A stretch of DNA of 64,000 nt from Arthrobacter mobilis (GCF_012395835.1 NZ_JAAZSQ010000005.1:51609-115608), one strand, 5' to 3'; shown: positions 28,742 to 37,945, counted from the stretch's first letter. Made by a program: numbers and translations. Notes: a model not told the origin generated them from the letters alone.

Positions 28742-30185
28742 GGCTCTTCGCGCTTCGTGGGGAAATCCCTGGTGAATGAGCATTCATGCCGCCGTTCTGG
28801 CGGCACTGGTCATCAGGATACGTGATTGGTAGTTCCACCGGTTACGGTAGCCTCGCGCTTTGCGCTTGATGTTCTTGATCGTGGTGTTGTTGGCCTCGAC
28901 CTTGGCGGTGGTGGCCCCGGTGACGATGAGGACCTCGATCTCCTTCCACCACTTGTTCGCCGTGCGCCAGAGCCTGTTCGTTTCCGGCATCGCAGCGGCC
29001 TCGACGTAGCCGTGCAGCTTCTGCTTCGCCGCGGCGGCGTCGGCCAGGGAGCCGGTGCGCAGCAGCAGGCGCAGCTGTTCCTTGACCTCCCAGGCCGCCT
29101 GCAGCTTTCCGGTGGGGTCGTCGGCGGCGAAGACGCCGGCCAGGCGGTCCAGGCCGGCTGCGGAGAGATCGGACCCGGCGCGCAGCAGCAGCTGCCGGTG
29201 GGCCTAGGCCGGATCCGCTGCCCGGCCGCGGCGTCCGCGCACCTCTTGGGAGAGGCGCTGACGGACCCCGGTGAGGCGTCGTTGGCCAGCTTGATCAGAT
29301 GGAAGGCATCGACCGACACGGCGGTGCGCGGCAGCCACATGGCCAGCGTCCTGCGGAACGCGGCCGACGGGTCGATCGCCACGACCTGCACGCCGAGCCG
29401 CCAGGCTAGGGGACGCTTGAACAGCCAGTTCCCGACGCCGGTGCTGTCCCGGCCGTCCACGATGCCCAGGACCTGGCCGGTGTCCAAGTCCACGATGGTG
29501 CTCATCCAAGGCTCGTACCGGGTCCAGGCCCCGGTGTCCGGGTAGCGGAAGTAGTGCACGGAACGGAACCGGTGCTCGTCGATGCCGAGCATCCGCGGCC
29601 GCAGCCGGTCCACATCCGGCAGCTGCAGGGCTGCCCTGTCCCGGGCGTCCTGGACCATCCACCAGGACACCCCGTAGGCTGCAGCGGTCTCGGCGAGCAC
29701 CCGGCCGGAATCGATGACTGCGGAGACCAGCTCCTGCTTCAGCCGTTCGGCGGAGCGGGGGTAGCGTGGCACCTGCGGCGGGGCCTCGCTGAAGGACTTG
29801 CGGACACAAGGGAACTCGTCGCAGAACCAGCGCAGCTTGGCCCAGACCAGCTCCACCGCCCCGGCCACCGGAATGTCCCTCACCCGCTGCAGCCGCCGGC
29901 CCTTGCGCCGGGAGGAGACCACCCCGCACTCAGGACAGCCCGGCGGGTACGTGGTTTCGACAATGACCCGGCGCAGACCGGAGTCCGAAAACCCGGTATC
30001 AACGACACGGAAATCGGGCAGGTTGAAAATGACGGTGGCAGCATCAGACGCCACCCCGGTACGCTCTAACAAGGCTCGTGGTTCCTGTCGGTGATGAATG
30101 CGTCGAGAACATCCATCACAGCAGGGCTACGGGCCCCTTCCGCCTAAAGACACGAACCCCTCTTCACCACGAACCACGAAGAGCC
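28742..30185 (-). mobile_element. ISL3-family insertion sequence, decayed
   Basis: Terminal inverted repeats are visible: left end GGCTCTTCGCGCTTCGTGG from 28742, right end (30163-30185, reverse complement) GGCTCTTCGTGGTTCGTGG; 20 of 23 positions agree. They enclose one transposase gene. The flanking 8-mers CCTTTAAA and GATTTAAC are only partly alike, so the target duplication has drifted or the insertion was rearranged. The element separates the restriction operon from the DUF262-HEPN pair. Confidence 0.85.
28784..30072 (-). pseudogene. ISL3-family transposase, frameshift plus amber codon
   Basis: The 5' part is intact: zinc-finger CPECGVVSSRRKGRR, then the catalytic region MLGIDEHRFRSVHYF, STIVDLDTGQVLGIVDGRD and AIDPSAAFRRTL. 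After DAFHLIKLAND one base is missing near 29274-29277. In the restored frame an in-frame TAG at 29204-29206 replaces what is usually tryptophan. The C-terminus resumes at MPETNRLWRTANKWWKEIE to 28784. Two independent lesions make it non-functional regardless of sequencing error at one of them. Confidence 0.88.
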
Positions 30186-30425
30186 GATTTAACAGACTCG
30201 CCCGCGACACGGCCTTCCCTGCGACGTATAGGTCAGGCAACGTGCGTTGCGAGAACTTTCAGCTTTAGTACCGCAGAAGCCTTCCAGATATGGAACCAAA
30301 GTGATGCCAGCCCACGGTCCATCACACTTAACCACCACGTGGCGGGCCACGCAGACTAGAGGTTCGCCCGGAAGAACTGCTGCAGGCTGTAGGTTAGCCA
30401 GTACGGTCATCAGCGAGGAGGAAGT
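30186..30425 (+). other. Spacer between ISL3 and the DUF262 gene
   Basis: No convincing gene. A frame continuous with the right IS flank reads LTDSPATRPSLRRIGQ and stops at 30359; it could be the 3' part of the short frame broken by the element. The ribosome site GAGGAGGAAG for the next gene is at its end. Confidence 0.4.
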
Positions 30426-31667
30426 GTGTCCGCATACGAGCAGGACGACGCGTTTCAGGAGACACTCGATTTGGAGAGCACTCCATTGGTCCCTGACCAG
30501 GGAGAAGACGAGGGAGACCTCACGGACCCCGCATCGGCTTTCCACGCGTCCATCGGAGGCAAGGATTGGACGGTCGAAACCCTTGTTTCACAGATGCGCA
30601 AAGGCCGTATCGATCTAGATCCCTCATTTCAACGCCGAAACGCATGGCTCGGGGATCGCAAGAGCAAGCTTATCGAATCGATCATGCTCGGCTTTCCCAT
30701 TCCGCAGATCGTCCTCGCAGAAAAAAGGGACCAACCCGGCCAGTATTTCGTGCTGGATGGGAAGCAGAGGTTGCTTGCCCTTAGGCAGTTTTTCGTGGAC
30801 CCGGACGACCCTCGTGATGAAGGATTTAAAGCTATTCGGCTTACCGGACTAGAAGTTCTTTCTGAACTTAACCGCAAGGATGCTCAAGCGCTCGAGGAAG
30901 TCCGCCCTGAGCTGTTCGCCGCCCTTGAAAACCACAGCATTAGAACGGTCGTGCTTGGTAAATGGAACTCCGAGAGGTTACTGCTTTCCTTGTTCTTACG
31001 TCTTAATACAGGGAGTGTAGCACTTTCGCCCCAGGAGCTCCGCCAAGCTCTTATTCACGGCGACTTCATGAAATGGCTCGATGGAAGGTCTGGTGAGTTG
31101 CCCGCCCTCCGGGTCCTGCTAAACAACTCGCATCCGGATCGAAGAATGGTCGACGCGGAACTTATGCTGCGCCACCTCTCGTTTGCCATTTCCCCGGTTC
31201 AGTACAGGGGAAATCTAAAACAATTTCTTGACGATACATCTCGTCACCTCAATAAGAATTGGGAATCGGCACAAGGTGATGCTAAAAACGCCTTGGGGGA
31301 ATTTGAGGAATCTCTGGCCGCCGGGTTGAAAATCTTAGGCAGGGATAGATTCTGCCATAAGTGGTCCAATGATCCAGCTACTCCAGCTGAGGGGAAGTTC
31401 GAGCGAGCCCTTAATCGGGCAGTGTTTGACATACAAGTGCACTCGCTCAGCTTCAAACATGTGCGGGAGGCTGCATCCGACCGAGGTAACGAGCTGCTGG
31501 AGGCTTTCAAGACGGCGTGTGAAAAGGATGAGACGTTCGTGCGGTCCATTACATCTACCACCAAGACAGTGGATGCGTTCATTACTCGTCATCGTGTGTG
31601 GAAGCAGATAATTCACGACACCTGCGGGGTCGGATATGATCTTCCCCTTCCCCTTCGCCGGGTCTAG
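30426..31667 (+). CDS. DUF262 domain protein (GmrS-like, ParB-type NTPase fold)
   Basis: A 413-residue protein from GTG 30426 after a strong GAGGAGG site. It has an acidic leader (1-45), then the DUF262 core: DLDPSFQRRNAWLGDRKSKL (64-83), PIPQIVLAE, and the nucleotide-handling motif VLDGKQRLLALR (109-120). This fold is shared with ParB and the N-terminal half of GmrSD type IV restriction enzymes. The HNH half of GmrSD is absent; the C-terminal 200 residues are helical and unassigned. It is followed two bases later by a HEPN-like gene, which likely supplies the toxic or nuclease activity. Confidence 0.85.
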   Translation: MSAYEQDDAFQETLDLESTPLVPDQGEDEGDLTDPASAFHASIGGKDWTVETLVSQMRKGRIDLDPSFQRRNAWLGDRKSKLIESIMLGFPIPQIVLAEKRDQPGQYFVLDGKQRLLALRQFFVDPDDPRDEGFKAIRLTGLEVLSELNRKDAQALEEVRPELFAALENHSIRTVVLGKWNSERLLLSLFLRLNTGSVALSPQELRQALIHGDFMKWLDGRSGELPALRVLLNNSHPDRRMVDAELMLRHLSFAISPVQYRGNLKQFLDDTSRHLNKNWESAQGDAKNALGEFEESLAAGLKILGRDRFCHKWSNDPATPAEGKFERALNRAVFDIQVHSLSFKHVREAASDRGNELLEAFKTACEKDETFVRSITSTTKTVDAFITRHRVWKQIIHDTCGVGYDLPLPLRRV

Positions 31668-31669
31668 TC

Positions 31670-32326
31670 GTGAAGCTCCGGAATCAGTTGGGGCATTTGG
31701 ACAAGACTCTCCTTTCTTCTGTGGAGACCGTTTTCCCTGATCCGCTCAAGGACGAAGAGCGCGCGCAGATCAATGCTTATCTAGTACTTGCCCATGCAGT
31801 GCTGGAGGAGTACCTCGAGGACGTTTTCACAGCTCATTACGATCGTCTTGCCGGTTGGTTGACAGCTGAAATGGTGCCTCTGGAGTGTGTTCGTCTGGTA
31901 TATGCGGTGCGTGAGTGGGTGCCAAATAACCTCGTAGTTGATTACAAGAGCCGCCAGATATATCAGCAGATTGCCAAATCGGCCCGTAAGGAATTTGAGA
32001 AACAGGTAAAGCGAAATAACGGAATAAAGCCAGCGGACATTCAGAAGCTCGCAAAGCTTGTTGGTTTAGACTGGAAAGAGTTTGAAGACGCACTTAATCT
32101 GGGGTTGGCCGATCTCGAACATCTAGGAGTAAAACGCGGATCTGCGGGGCATCTCTCGCCATATACGGATAAGGCGACGAGCTTGCAGTCAATCGACTAT
32201 CCGGATGATATCAGAGCTTGGGTTGATGCAGGTTGTGATGCGGTGGAATCAATTGAGGCGTACCTGGACGGCCTAGTGCGGAGCCAGCAACCACTGTCAC
32301 TAATTGGGGACTGGGACGGTAATTAG
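31670..32326 (+). CDS. HEPN-like ribonuclease/toxin, partner of DUF262
   Basis: A 218-residue, mainly helical protein from GTG 31670. Residues 156-161 (RGSAGH) form an Rx4H motif, the HEPN ribonuclease signature, after a helix LNLGLADLEHLGVK. The general pattern resembles the RiboL-PSP or MAE_28990-type HEPN families that often follow DUF262 genes. HEPN proteins cut RNA and act in abortive infection or toxin-antitoxin systems. Start is two bases after the DUF262 stop, so the two are one unit. G+C is low for this genome. Confidence 0.72.
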   Translation: MKLRNQLGHLDKTLLSSVETVFPDPLKDEERAQINAYLVLAHAVLEEYLEDVFTAHYDRLAGWLTAEMVPLECVRLVYAVREWVPNNLVVDYKSRQIYQQIAKSARKEFEKQVKRNNGIKPADIQKLAKLVGLDWKEFEDALNLGLADLEHLGVKRGSAGHLSPYTDKATSLQSIDYPDDIRAWVDAGCDAVESIEAYLDGLVRSQQPLSLIGDWDGN

Positions 32327-32417
32327 GTCTCAGACTTGCTCGAATAAGCGAATTAGCCCGCGCACTCATGCCGTGGCCAACGGACGAGGTTCATGGGCTG
32401 TTTGCCTAGGGTCTGCC

Positions 32418-33035
32418 TCAATCGACCGAAGGTGTCTCGCCTGTCCACGATGTTTTTATCTGTCCAGGGTGACGACGCGTCTCCGAGGATTTAGAGACGA
32501 GTGTCCGGCATGTGCAGTAGTTTTGGTGGCAGAACTGACTTGGGTCGAGCCGCGGATCATGAGCGTGAATGCCGTCGGGGTATGCACCGCAGTCGGCATT
32601 CGTGGGTTGGAACCTCGTGACCTCTTGCCTTGACCGCCGTCCTCCAACCACGGCCGTCACCTGAATTTCGACCTTCATACCCTCGGCCAGCAGCGCGCCG
32701 ACGCCAACAGCGGTGGAGGCGGGGAAGGGGTGGGACAGGAACCCGGTCCGCACCTGCTTGAACACCTCGTAGTCGGCGGGCTCGGCGATGTAGACGGTCA
32801 TGGCCGCGACGGCGTCCAGGGTTTCACCGAACTGGGCGAGCACGGCTTCGAGGTTGCGGAAGGTCTGGCGGGTCTGCTCGGCGGTGTCGACGCTGACTAG
32901 GTTGCCGTCCTTGGCGAAGCCGCCCTGTCCGCCGGTGAGGATGGTGTCCCCGATACGCACGGCCTGAGCGTACTGGGCGTCCTTGGTCCAGGGCCAGAGT
33001 CCGTGCAGAGTCTGGATGGTGGTTTCGGTTGTCAT
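32418..33035 (-). CDS. RidA/YjgF-family protein with an abnormal C-terminal extension
   Basis: The first about 130 residues (32640-33035) are a normal RidA-family imine/enamine deaminase: IGDTILTGGQGGFAKDG, TRQTFRNLEAVLAQFGETLD and MKVEIQVTAVVGG. The family normally stops here. The frame then runs on for about 75 residues of low-complexity, non-conserved sequence to 32418, in DNA that belongs to the accessory island. The native stop was therefore lost when the island joined. It follows the amine-oxidase pseudogene, with which it probably formed an operon removing reactive imines. Confidence 0.82.
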   Translation of the reverse strand: MTTETTIQTLHGLWPWTKDAQYAQAVRIGDTILTGGQGGFAKDGNLVSVDTAEQTRQTFRNLEAVLAQFGETLDAVAAMTVYIAEPADYEVFKQVRTGFLSHPFPASTAVGVGALLAEGMKVEIQVTAVVGGRRSRQEVTRFQPTNADCGAYPDGIHAHDPRLDPSQFCHQNYCTCRTLVSKSSETRRHPGQIKTSWTGETPSVD

Positions 33036-33056
33036 AGCGGGCAGGTCCTTCCGTAA

Positions 33057-34176
33057 TTAAGAGTTAAAGCGGGCGGCGAGCTGCAGGGCGGCGTGTTCGC
33101 CGCTGCGCAGGGCGCCTTCCATCAAGCCGATGAACTCGTCCCCGGCGTATTCGCCGGCGAAGTACAGACCGCCCACGGGCCGGCGCAGCAGTTCCAGATC
33201 CGTGTCCTGCCAGGCGGGGCCGGGTTCGGCGTAGGCGCCGCGGGCCAGGGGGGGCATCGGCCCACGTGGACAGCACCGGGTCGGCATCGGCGATGTCCAG
33301 GTCGGTGCGCATTTTCCGCACCAGCTCGGCCCAGGTTCCGGGCCCTTGGGCCACGTCCATCCGGTCCAAGGCGCTGGGGGAGCCGGCGAAGCAGTTGATC
33401 ACGGGCGGGACGGCCTCGCCGAGCCGGCGGACGGTCCGGGTCCAGAACCGGTTGTGCACGCTCATGATGGCGCTGGTGTCCGGTGCGGCGTCGAGCAGCA
33501 GGTGCAGCTTGGCGGCGTGGCCCTTGGTGAGCTTGCCGAAGGCCTGCTGCTTCCAGGCCGGCATGTCGATTTCCACGCCCCCGCCGGTCAGCGCGCCGAG
33601 GGGCAGGGCGACGATCATGGCGTCGAAATCAAAGGTTCTGTCGGCGGTAACCACGCGCACGCCGTCGGCCGTCTGCCGCACGGCCTGGACGGGGGTCTGC
33701 AGGCGGACCCGGCCGCCCAAGAACCGGTGCATGGCGTAGGCCAGGGACTGGTTGCCTTCGCTGATCCGCCAGCTGGGCACCTCCTCGAAGGAGGAGACGT
33801 TCTGCAGCACGGAGGCGTTGACACTCCCGGCGGCGCTGGCGGCGGAGATCTCCACCCGGGCGGTGAGGCACTCGCGTACGTCGTCGTCGACCTCCAGCCG
33901 CTTCAGCAGCTCCCCGGCGCTCTCCCCGGGCGCGCCGGCCATGCCCGCCACGCGCTGGCCGGCGGCGGCCGGCTGTCCGGTGGTGATGTCGGGGTATTCG
34001 AAGGTTTCGCGGATGTAGTAGCTCATGCCGGTTTGGGCCAGGGTGAGCCCGAAGCGCCCGCACAGGGCGGTCAGGCGTTCGTAGCCGGTGAGGACGAATT
34101 CGGCGCCGCGTTCGATGGTGACCGGGCGGGCGGTGAGGCCGGCGAAGCCAGCGCCGAGGACGGCCACGGAGGGGGA
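33057..34176 (-). pseudogene. Flavin monoamine oxidase, disrupted
   Basis: The FAD motif VAVLGAGFAGLTA is followed directly by RPVTIERGAEFVL, so about 30 expected residues of the dinucleotide fold (the GGR segment) are missing. The middle is well preserved (SWRISEGNQSLAYAMHRFLG, DFDAMIVALPLGALTG). A C-run of seven (plus-strand G 33248-33254) breaks the frame after STWADA; the C-terminal half resumes as PLARGAYAEPGPAWQD and GGLYFAGEYAGDEFIGLM, ending at 33057. No start codon suits the N-terminus. At least two lesions, so a pseudogene. Confidence 0.85.
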
Positions 34177-34394
34177 GTGGGGCTGGGGGTTGTGATCCTG
34201 CGCACTTAATCTGACCCCGTGCGCACTGTCGGCCCAAGAGGCTTCTCCAGGCTGTGACCCCGGCCATAGCGTAACCGTGACGGCGTGATCAAAGCTGATC
34301 CGCAACTCAAATTCTCGGGCGCCTCTTTTGAGTAGGAGGCGGTCCTAGGTGTGTCACTTCAATGGCGAAAGTCACTGACAGAACGGACAGAAGA

Positions 34395-35699
34395 ATGACC
34401 AATCTCTCCCAGCAGGACGGCACGCGGGCCAGGGCCAACAAGCGTCTGCGCGGGCGCATCCTGATGTCACTGGCGCTGCCCGCGGTCCTGGCACTGGCAG
34501 CCTGCGGCGGCGGCGGCTCGTCGAGTGCCGGCGGTGCCGCGGCGGGGGCGGCGGAGCCTTTGGCCAATGCGACCTGCGGTGACGTTCCCGTCGTCGAGCC
34601 GAACGATCCGGAGGGCCTGCTGGCCGGTCTGCCGGAAAAGGTCCAGGCCTCCTTCAACGGCTGGCCAGACAAGGTCGAGGCGAGTGCCTGGGCCGATCTT
34701 GAGTCGAAGGTCGATTCCGGTCCGGTCACTGTCGGGTACCTGCAGCAGGATTCCGGCAGCCCTGTCGCGGCCGCGCTCAGCGCGGATATCAAGCGCCTGG
34801 CGAAGGAGTCACAGGCTGCAGGCGACGTCAAGGAGCTGCTCATCGAGACGCCAGGCGGTGCCGGCGGCGAAGTGACCGCCGCGGACCAGGTCCGTGCCTT
34901 CGAACAGCTGGTCCGCAAGGGCGCAGACATCATCATCGCGCAGCCGCTGTCCGGCGAAGCGCTGGTCGGGGCGGTGAATTCCGCTGGCGAAAAGGGCGTC
35001 CCCACCGTGACGTTCACGGGCTACGTTGCGTCGCCGTACGCGCTGAACATCAGCCCCAACGGCTTTGATGCTGTTGCCCAGACCGTGGCACGCGGCGTGG
35101 ACATGATCGGCGGCAAGGGCAATGTGCTTATTGTCCAGGGGATCGAAGGCATGACCGTGAACACGACGTCGGTTGCCACGGCGAAGAAGGTCCTCGAGCC
35201 TTGCGAGGACATCAAGGTGGTCGGCACGCCGGCTGGTGACTTCAGCGATCCGGGCGCAAAGTCCGCCGTCATGAGCTTCCTGGCCTCGCATCCCGAGGAC
35301 GTCGACATGGTCTACCAGGTTGCCTCCATGGGGGCCGGCACCTTCGCCGGTTTCGCGGACGCCGGGCGGGACAAGTTCCCGGTCATCCTCGACAACCTGC
35401 CCACCGCCGCGTCGCTGGCCTGGTGGCAGCAGCTGAGCTCCGACGGGTACAAGGGCCTGGCCATCCCGGGCACCGGAACCCAGTTCGGCGAGGCGCTGTG
35501 GGAGGTGGCGATGCGCACCATGAAGGGCGAGGGCCCGAAGATCAACCAGATCGCCCTGGAAACCCAGTTCATCACCGACGAGAACGTCGACAAGTACGCG
35601 GTGCCCGGTGCCACCACCTCCGCCGAGGAAACTGCGACGGTCGGCTCGCTCCTGCCGGCGGACTACTTGGACGGGTACTTCACCAACCCCGGCCAGTAG
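34395..35699 (+). CDS. Sugar ABC transporter substrate-binding lipoprotein, orphan
   Basis: About 434 residues from ATG 34395; an in-frame ATG at 34362 is possible but would lengthen the leader before the signal. The signal peptide ends in the lipobox LALAAC, giving a lipid-anchored cysteine, followed by a flexible GGGGSSSAGG linker. The periplasmic-binding-protein fold of the ribose/xylose type is seen in VTVGYLQQDSGSPVAAALS, RKGADIIIAQPLSGEALVGA and ILDNLPTAASLAWWQQL. No permease or ATPase is adjacent; it may serve the importer at 45536-48195, which has its own binding protein. Confidence 0.87.
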   Translation: MTNLSQQDGTRARANKRLRGRILMSLALPAVLALAACGGGGSSSAGGAAAGAAEPLANATCGDVPVVEPNDPEGLLAGLPEKVQASFNGWPDKVEASAWADLESKVDSGPVTVGYLQQDSGSPVAAALSADIKRLAKESQAAGDVKELLIETPGGAGGEVTAADQVRAFEQLVRKGADIIIAQPLSGEALVGAVNSAGEKGVPTVTFTGYVASPYALNISPNGFDAVAQTVARGVDMIGGKGNVLIVQGIEGMTVNTTSVATAKKVLEPCEDIKVVGTPAGDFSDPGAKSAVMSFLASHPEDVDMVYQVASMGAGTFAGFADAGRDKFPVILDNLPTAASLAWWQQLSSDGYKGLAIPGTGTQFGEALWEVAMRTMKGEGPKINQIALETQFITDENVDKYAVPGATTSAEETATVGSLLPADYLDGYFTNPGQ

Positions 35700-35803
35700 G
35701 TGCGGAACCGGTGCGGTCTGCCGCAGTGACAGGCCCTGCCCCGTCCTAGGACGGCTTTTCGTCGCGTCATCGGATGTTCGCGCAACAGGGGAGCAGACAG
35801 GTC

Positions 35804-35835
35804 GACGGCGGTGCCCGGAGGCGGGTACCGCCGTC
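35804..35835 (+). terminator. Hairpin after the orphan binding protein
   Basis: Arms 35804-35817 and 35822-35835 pair over 14 bases with one mismatch around GAGG. It lies 105 bases after the stop codon of the binding protein gene. Confidence 0.6.
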
Positions 35836-35890
35836 GTCATGCTGCCTTGCCCCCCGACACGGTGCACCGCCAAAGCTGGTGCATGCCCGA

Positions 35891-36015
35891 GCCTGAGGCA
35901 GTCCGCCCGCCGATGGAGTCATTCACGCTCCCGATCAGCCACCGACGGACGCCGATGAGGTGACGCGCGGACCGCGGCCGCAGCCCGCCGTCGTACCTCA
36001 ACTGCCGCAGGCGAC
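35891..36015. repeat. Diverged intergenic repeat, copy 1 (partner at 43758)
   Basis: Begins CCTGAGGCAGTCCGCCCG, like 43758 onward; both also share GAGGTGACG and CCGCAGCCCGCCGTCGTACC at matching distances. The middle is diverged. On the minus strand both encode a similar peptide containing YDGGLR and GRTASG, so this is probably debris of the same lost gene. It overlaps the glxK 3' end. Confidence 0.6.
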
Positions 36016-36996
36016 CGATAAGCTGGCCGCCTGCCGGACAGCGTCGGCAACCTGCCTGCCGGCCTCCCGCATAGCTTCCCGATCCGAAGCGACAAGGATG
36101 CCGGCGAAGTTCCCGGCATAGTCACCGAGGTCCGGGCTGACCGAGCCAACGACGGCGTAGACCGGTTTGCCGGGGTTGCGGTCCAAGATCGCGGAGATGA
36201 TTTTCCCCTGGCCGGTCTGCGAATCCAGTCGGCCCTCGCCGACGATGACGGCGTCAGCGTCGACTGCGTGCCGGTCGAAGCCGACGGTGTCGAGGACGAA
36301 ACCGGCGCCGGACACGAGTTCGGCGCCGTACCGGGCCCACATGCCGCCGCTGAAGCCGCCGGCGGCGCCGGTGCGCGCGATGCCGCGGGGGTCGCGGGGG
36401 AAGGCTTCGGCCTGCCGGTGCAGGCGCCCGGTCAGCTGGCGCACCTGCTCCGGGCCGGCGCCCTTCTGCGGGCCGAAGACGGCGGCGGCGTCCTCGAAGA
36501 CAGTGGTGACGTCGCTGAGCACAATAACCTGCGCGCCGCGGAGCCCGCCGTGCTCCTCGATGGCGGCGACGGCCCCGGTGCCGCCGTCCGTCGTCGCGCT
36601 TCCCCCGGCGGCCACCACAATCCGGTCCGCTCCGCGCCGCGCGGCGTCGGCCATGAGCAGGCCGGTGCCGTAGGTATCCGCGGTGAGGGCGCTGCGCTCG
36701 CCGGAGCAGGGGAGCGTGATGCCGCTGGCGGCGGCCAGTCCGATCACTGCCGTCCCGTCCGCGGCGAGGGCATAGGACGCGCGGAGCGGATCCCGCCAGG
36801 GGCCGACGGTGTCCGTCTCGATGAGCCCGCCGCCGAGGGCGTCACGCAGGATTTCGTAGGTGCCCTCGCCGCCGTCGGCCACCGGGAGCTGGACGGAAGA
36901 GGCGCCCGCCGCGCGCACCCCGGCGGCGATGTGCGCGGCGACCTCGGCGGCGGCGTAGGTGCCCTTGAAGCTGTCCGGGGCGATCAGGATTTTCAC
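35998..36996 (-). CDS. glxK: Glycerate kinase (GlxK family)
   Basis: A 332-residue glycerate 2-kinase. It starts MKILIAPDSFKGTYAAAEVA, with the substrate loop PVADGGEGTYE, the glycine-rich GGSATTDGGTGAV, and GEGRLDSQTGQGKIIS. It is slightly shorter than the usual 370-380 residues, mainly by compact loops. It phosphorylates D-glycerate for entry into glycolysis. Six bases separate its start from the BKACE gene upstream, so it is the last gene of the LacI-controlled operon and implies that the operon's substrate yields glycerate or tartronate semialdehyde. Confidence 0.9.
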   Translation of the reverse strand: MKILIAPDSFKGTYAAAEVAAHIAAGVRAAGASSVQLPVADGGEGTYEILRDALGGGLIETDTVGPWRDPLRASYALAADGTAVIGLAAASGITLPCSGERSALTADTYGTGLLMADAARRGADRIVVAAGGSATTDGGTGAVAAIEEHGGLRGAQVIVLSDVTTVFEDAAAVFGPQKGAGPEQVRQLTGRLHRQAEAFPRDPRGIARTGAAGGFSGGMWARYGAELVSGAGFVLDTVGFDRHAVDADAVIVGEGRLDSQTGQGKIISAILDRNPGKPVYAVVGSVSPDLGDYAGNFAGILVASDREAMREAGRQVADAVRQAASLSVACGS

Positions 36997-37002
36997 GGGG
37001 GC

Positions 37003-37935
37003 TCAGAACCCGACGTTCTCGCGGCCCTTGAGGTCCAGCATCTCGCGGGCCTCGTCCGGGGTGGCGACCTCGAAGTTCAGGGCTTCGAGGATGGTGCGGA
37101 TGCGGGTGACCTGCTCCGCGTTGGAGGCGGCCAGCTGGCCGGGGCCGATCCACAGCGAGTCCTCCAGGCCCACGCGCACGTGGGAGCCCATGGCGGCACC
37201 GATGGTGGCCAGCGGCATCTGGTTCCTGCCGGCGCCAAGGATGGACCACTGGTAGTCCGCCCCCAGCAGCCGGTCCGCGGTGCGGCGCATGTGCATCAGG
37301 TCCTCCGGATGCGCGCCGATGCCGCCGAGCAGGCCGAAGACGGACTGGACGAAGAGCGGGCCGCGGGCCAGGCCGCGTCCGTGGAAGTGCGCCAGGTTGT
37401 TCAGGTGGGAGATGTCGTAGCACTCGAACTCGAAGCGGGTGCCGTTGCCGTTGCCGATGGTCAGGATGGTCTCGATGTCGGCGAAGGTGTTCTTGAAGAC
37501 CAGGTCCCGGCTCTTCTCCAGGCCTTCCCTCTCCCACTCATGCTCGAACTGGGAGAAGCGGTCCAGCATGGGGTAGAGGCCGAAGTTCATCGAGCCCATA
37601 TTCAGCGAGGCCAGCTCCGGCTTGAAGGTGGCGACCGGGAGCATCCTCTCCTCGACGCTCATGTGCGGGGAGCCGCCGGTGGTGATGTTGATGACCGCGT
37701 CCGTATTGGCCTTCAGCTTCGCCAGGATCGGCTCGAAGTGCTTCGGGTCCTGCGAGGGCCGGCCGTTCTTCGGATCGCGGGCGTGCATGTGGACGACGGC
37801 GGCGCCCGCCGCCGCGGCGCCGATGGCGGCGTCGGCGATTTCCTCCGCGGTGACCGGCAGGTGCGGGGACATGCTGGGGGTGTGGATGGCGCCGGTGACG
37901 GCGGAGGTGATGATGACTTTGCGCTTGCTGGTCAT
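37003..37935 (-). CDS. BKACE-family beta-keto acid cleavage enzyme
   Basis: A 310-residue TIM-barrel protein of the 3-keto-5-aminohexanoate cleavage (Kce/BKACE, DUF849) family. Visible are VIITSAVTGAIHTPSMSPHL, the metal-binding VHMHARDP, and the phosphate/CoA segment INITTGGSPHMS, plus SLNMGSMNFG. BKACE enzymes transfer the keto-acid end to acetyl-CoA, making acetoacetate and a new CoA ester. The SDR upstream could make the keto acid. Substrate not predictable. Confidence 0.88.
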   Translation of the reverse strand: MTSKRKVIITSAVTGAIHTPSMSPHLPVTAEEIADAAIGAAAAGAAVVHMHARDPKNGRPSQDPKHFEPILAKLKANTDAVINITTGGSPHMSVEERMLPVATFKPELASLNMGSMNFGLYPMLDRFSQFEHEWEREGLEKSRDLVFKNTFADIETILTIGNGNGTRFEFECYDISHLNNLAHFHGRGLARGPLFVQSVFGLLGGIGAHPEDLMHMRRTADRLLGADYQWSILGAGRNQMPLATIGAAMGSHVRVGLEDSLWIGPGQLAASNAEQVTRIRTILEALNFEVATPDEAREMLDLKGRENVGF

Positions 37936-37945
37936 GGTGAATTCC

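Noticed and set aside
28734-30193. CCTTTAAA and GATTTAAC as an ISL3 target duplication
   Set aside because: Only five of eight positions agree, so a true duplication cannot be claimed.
32590-32640. GAGGTTCCAACCC looked like a tRNA T-arm at the island boundary
   Set aside because: The T-loop lacks the required purine after TTC and no acceptor or anticodon stem can be drawn, so it is not offered as a tRNA attachment site.
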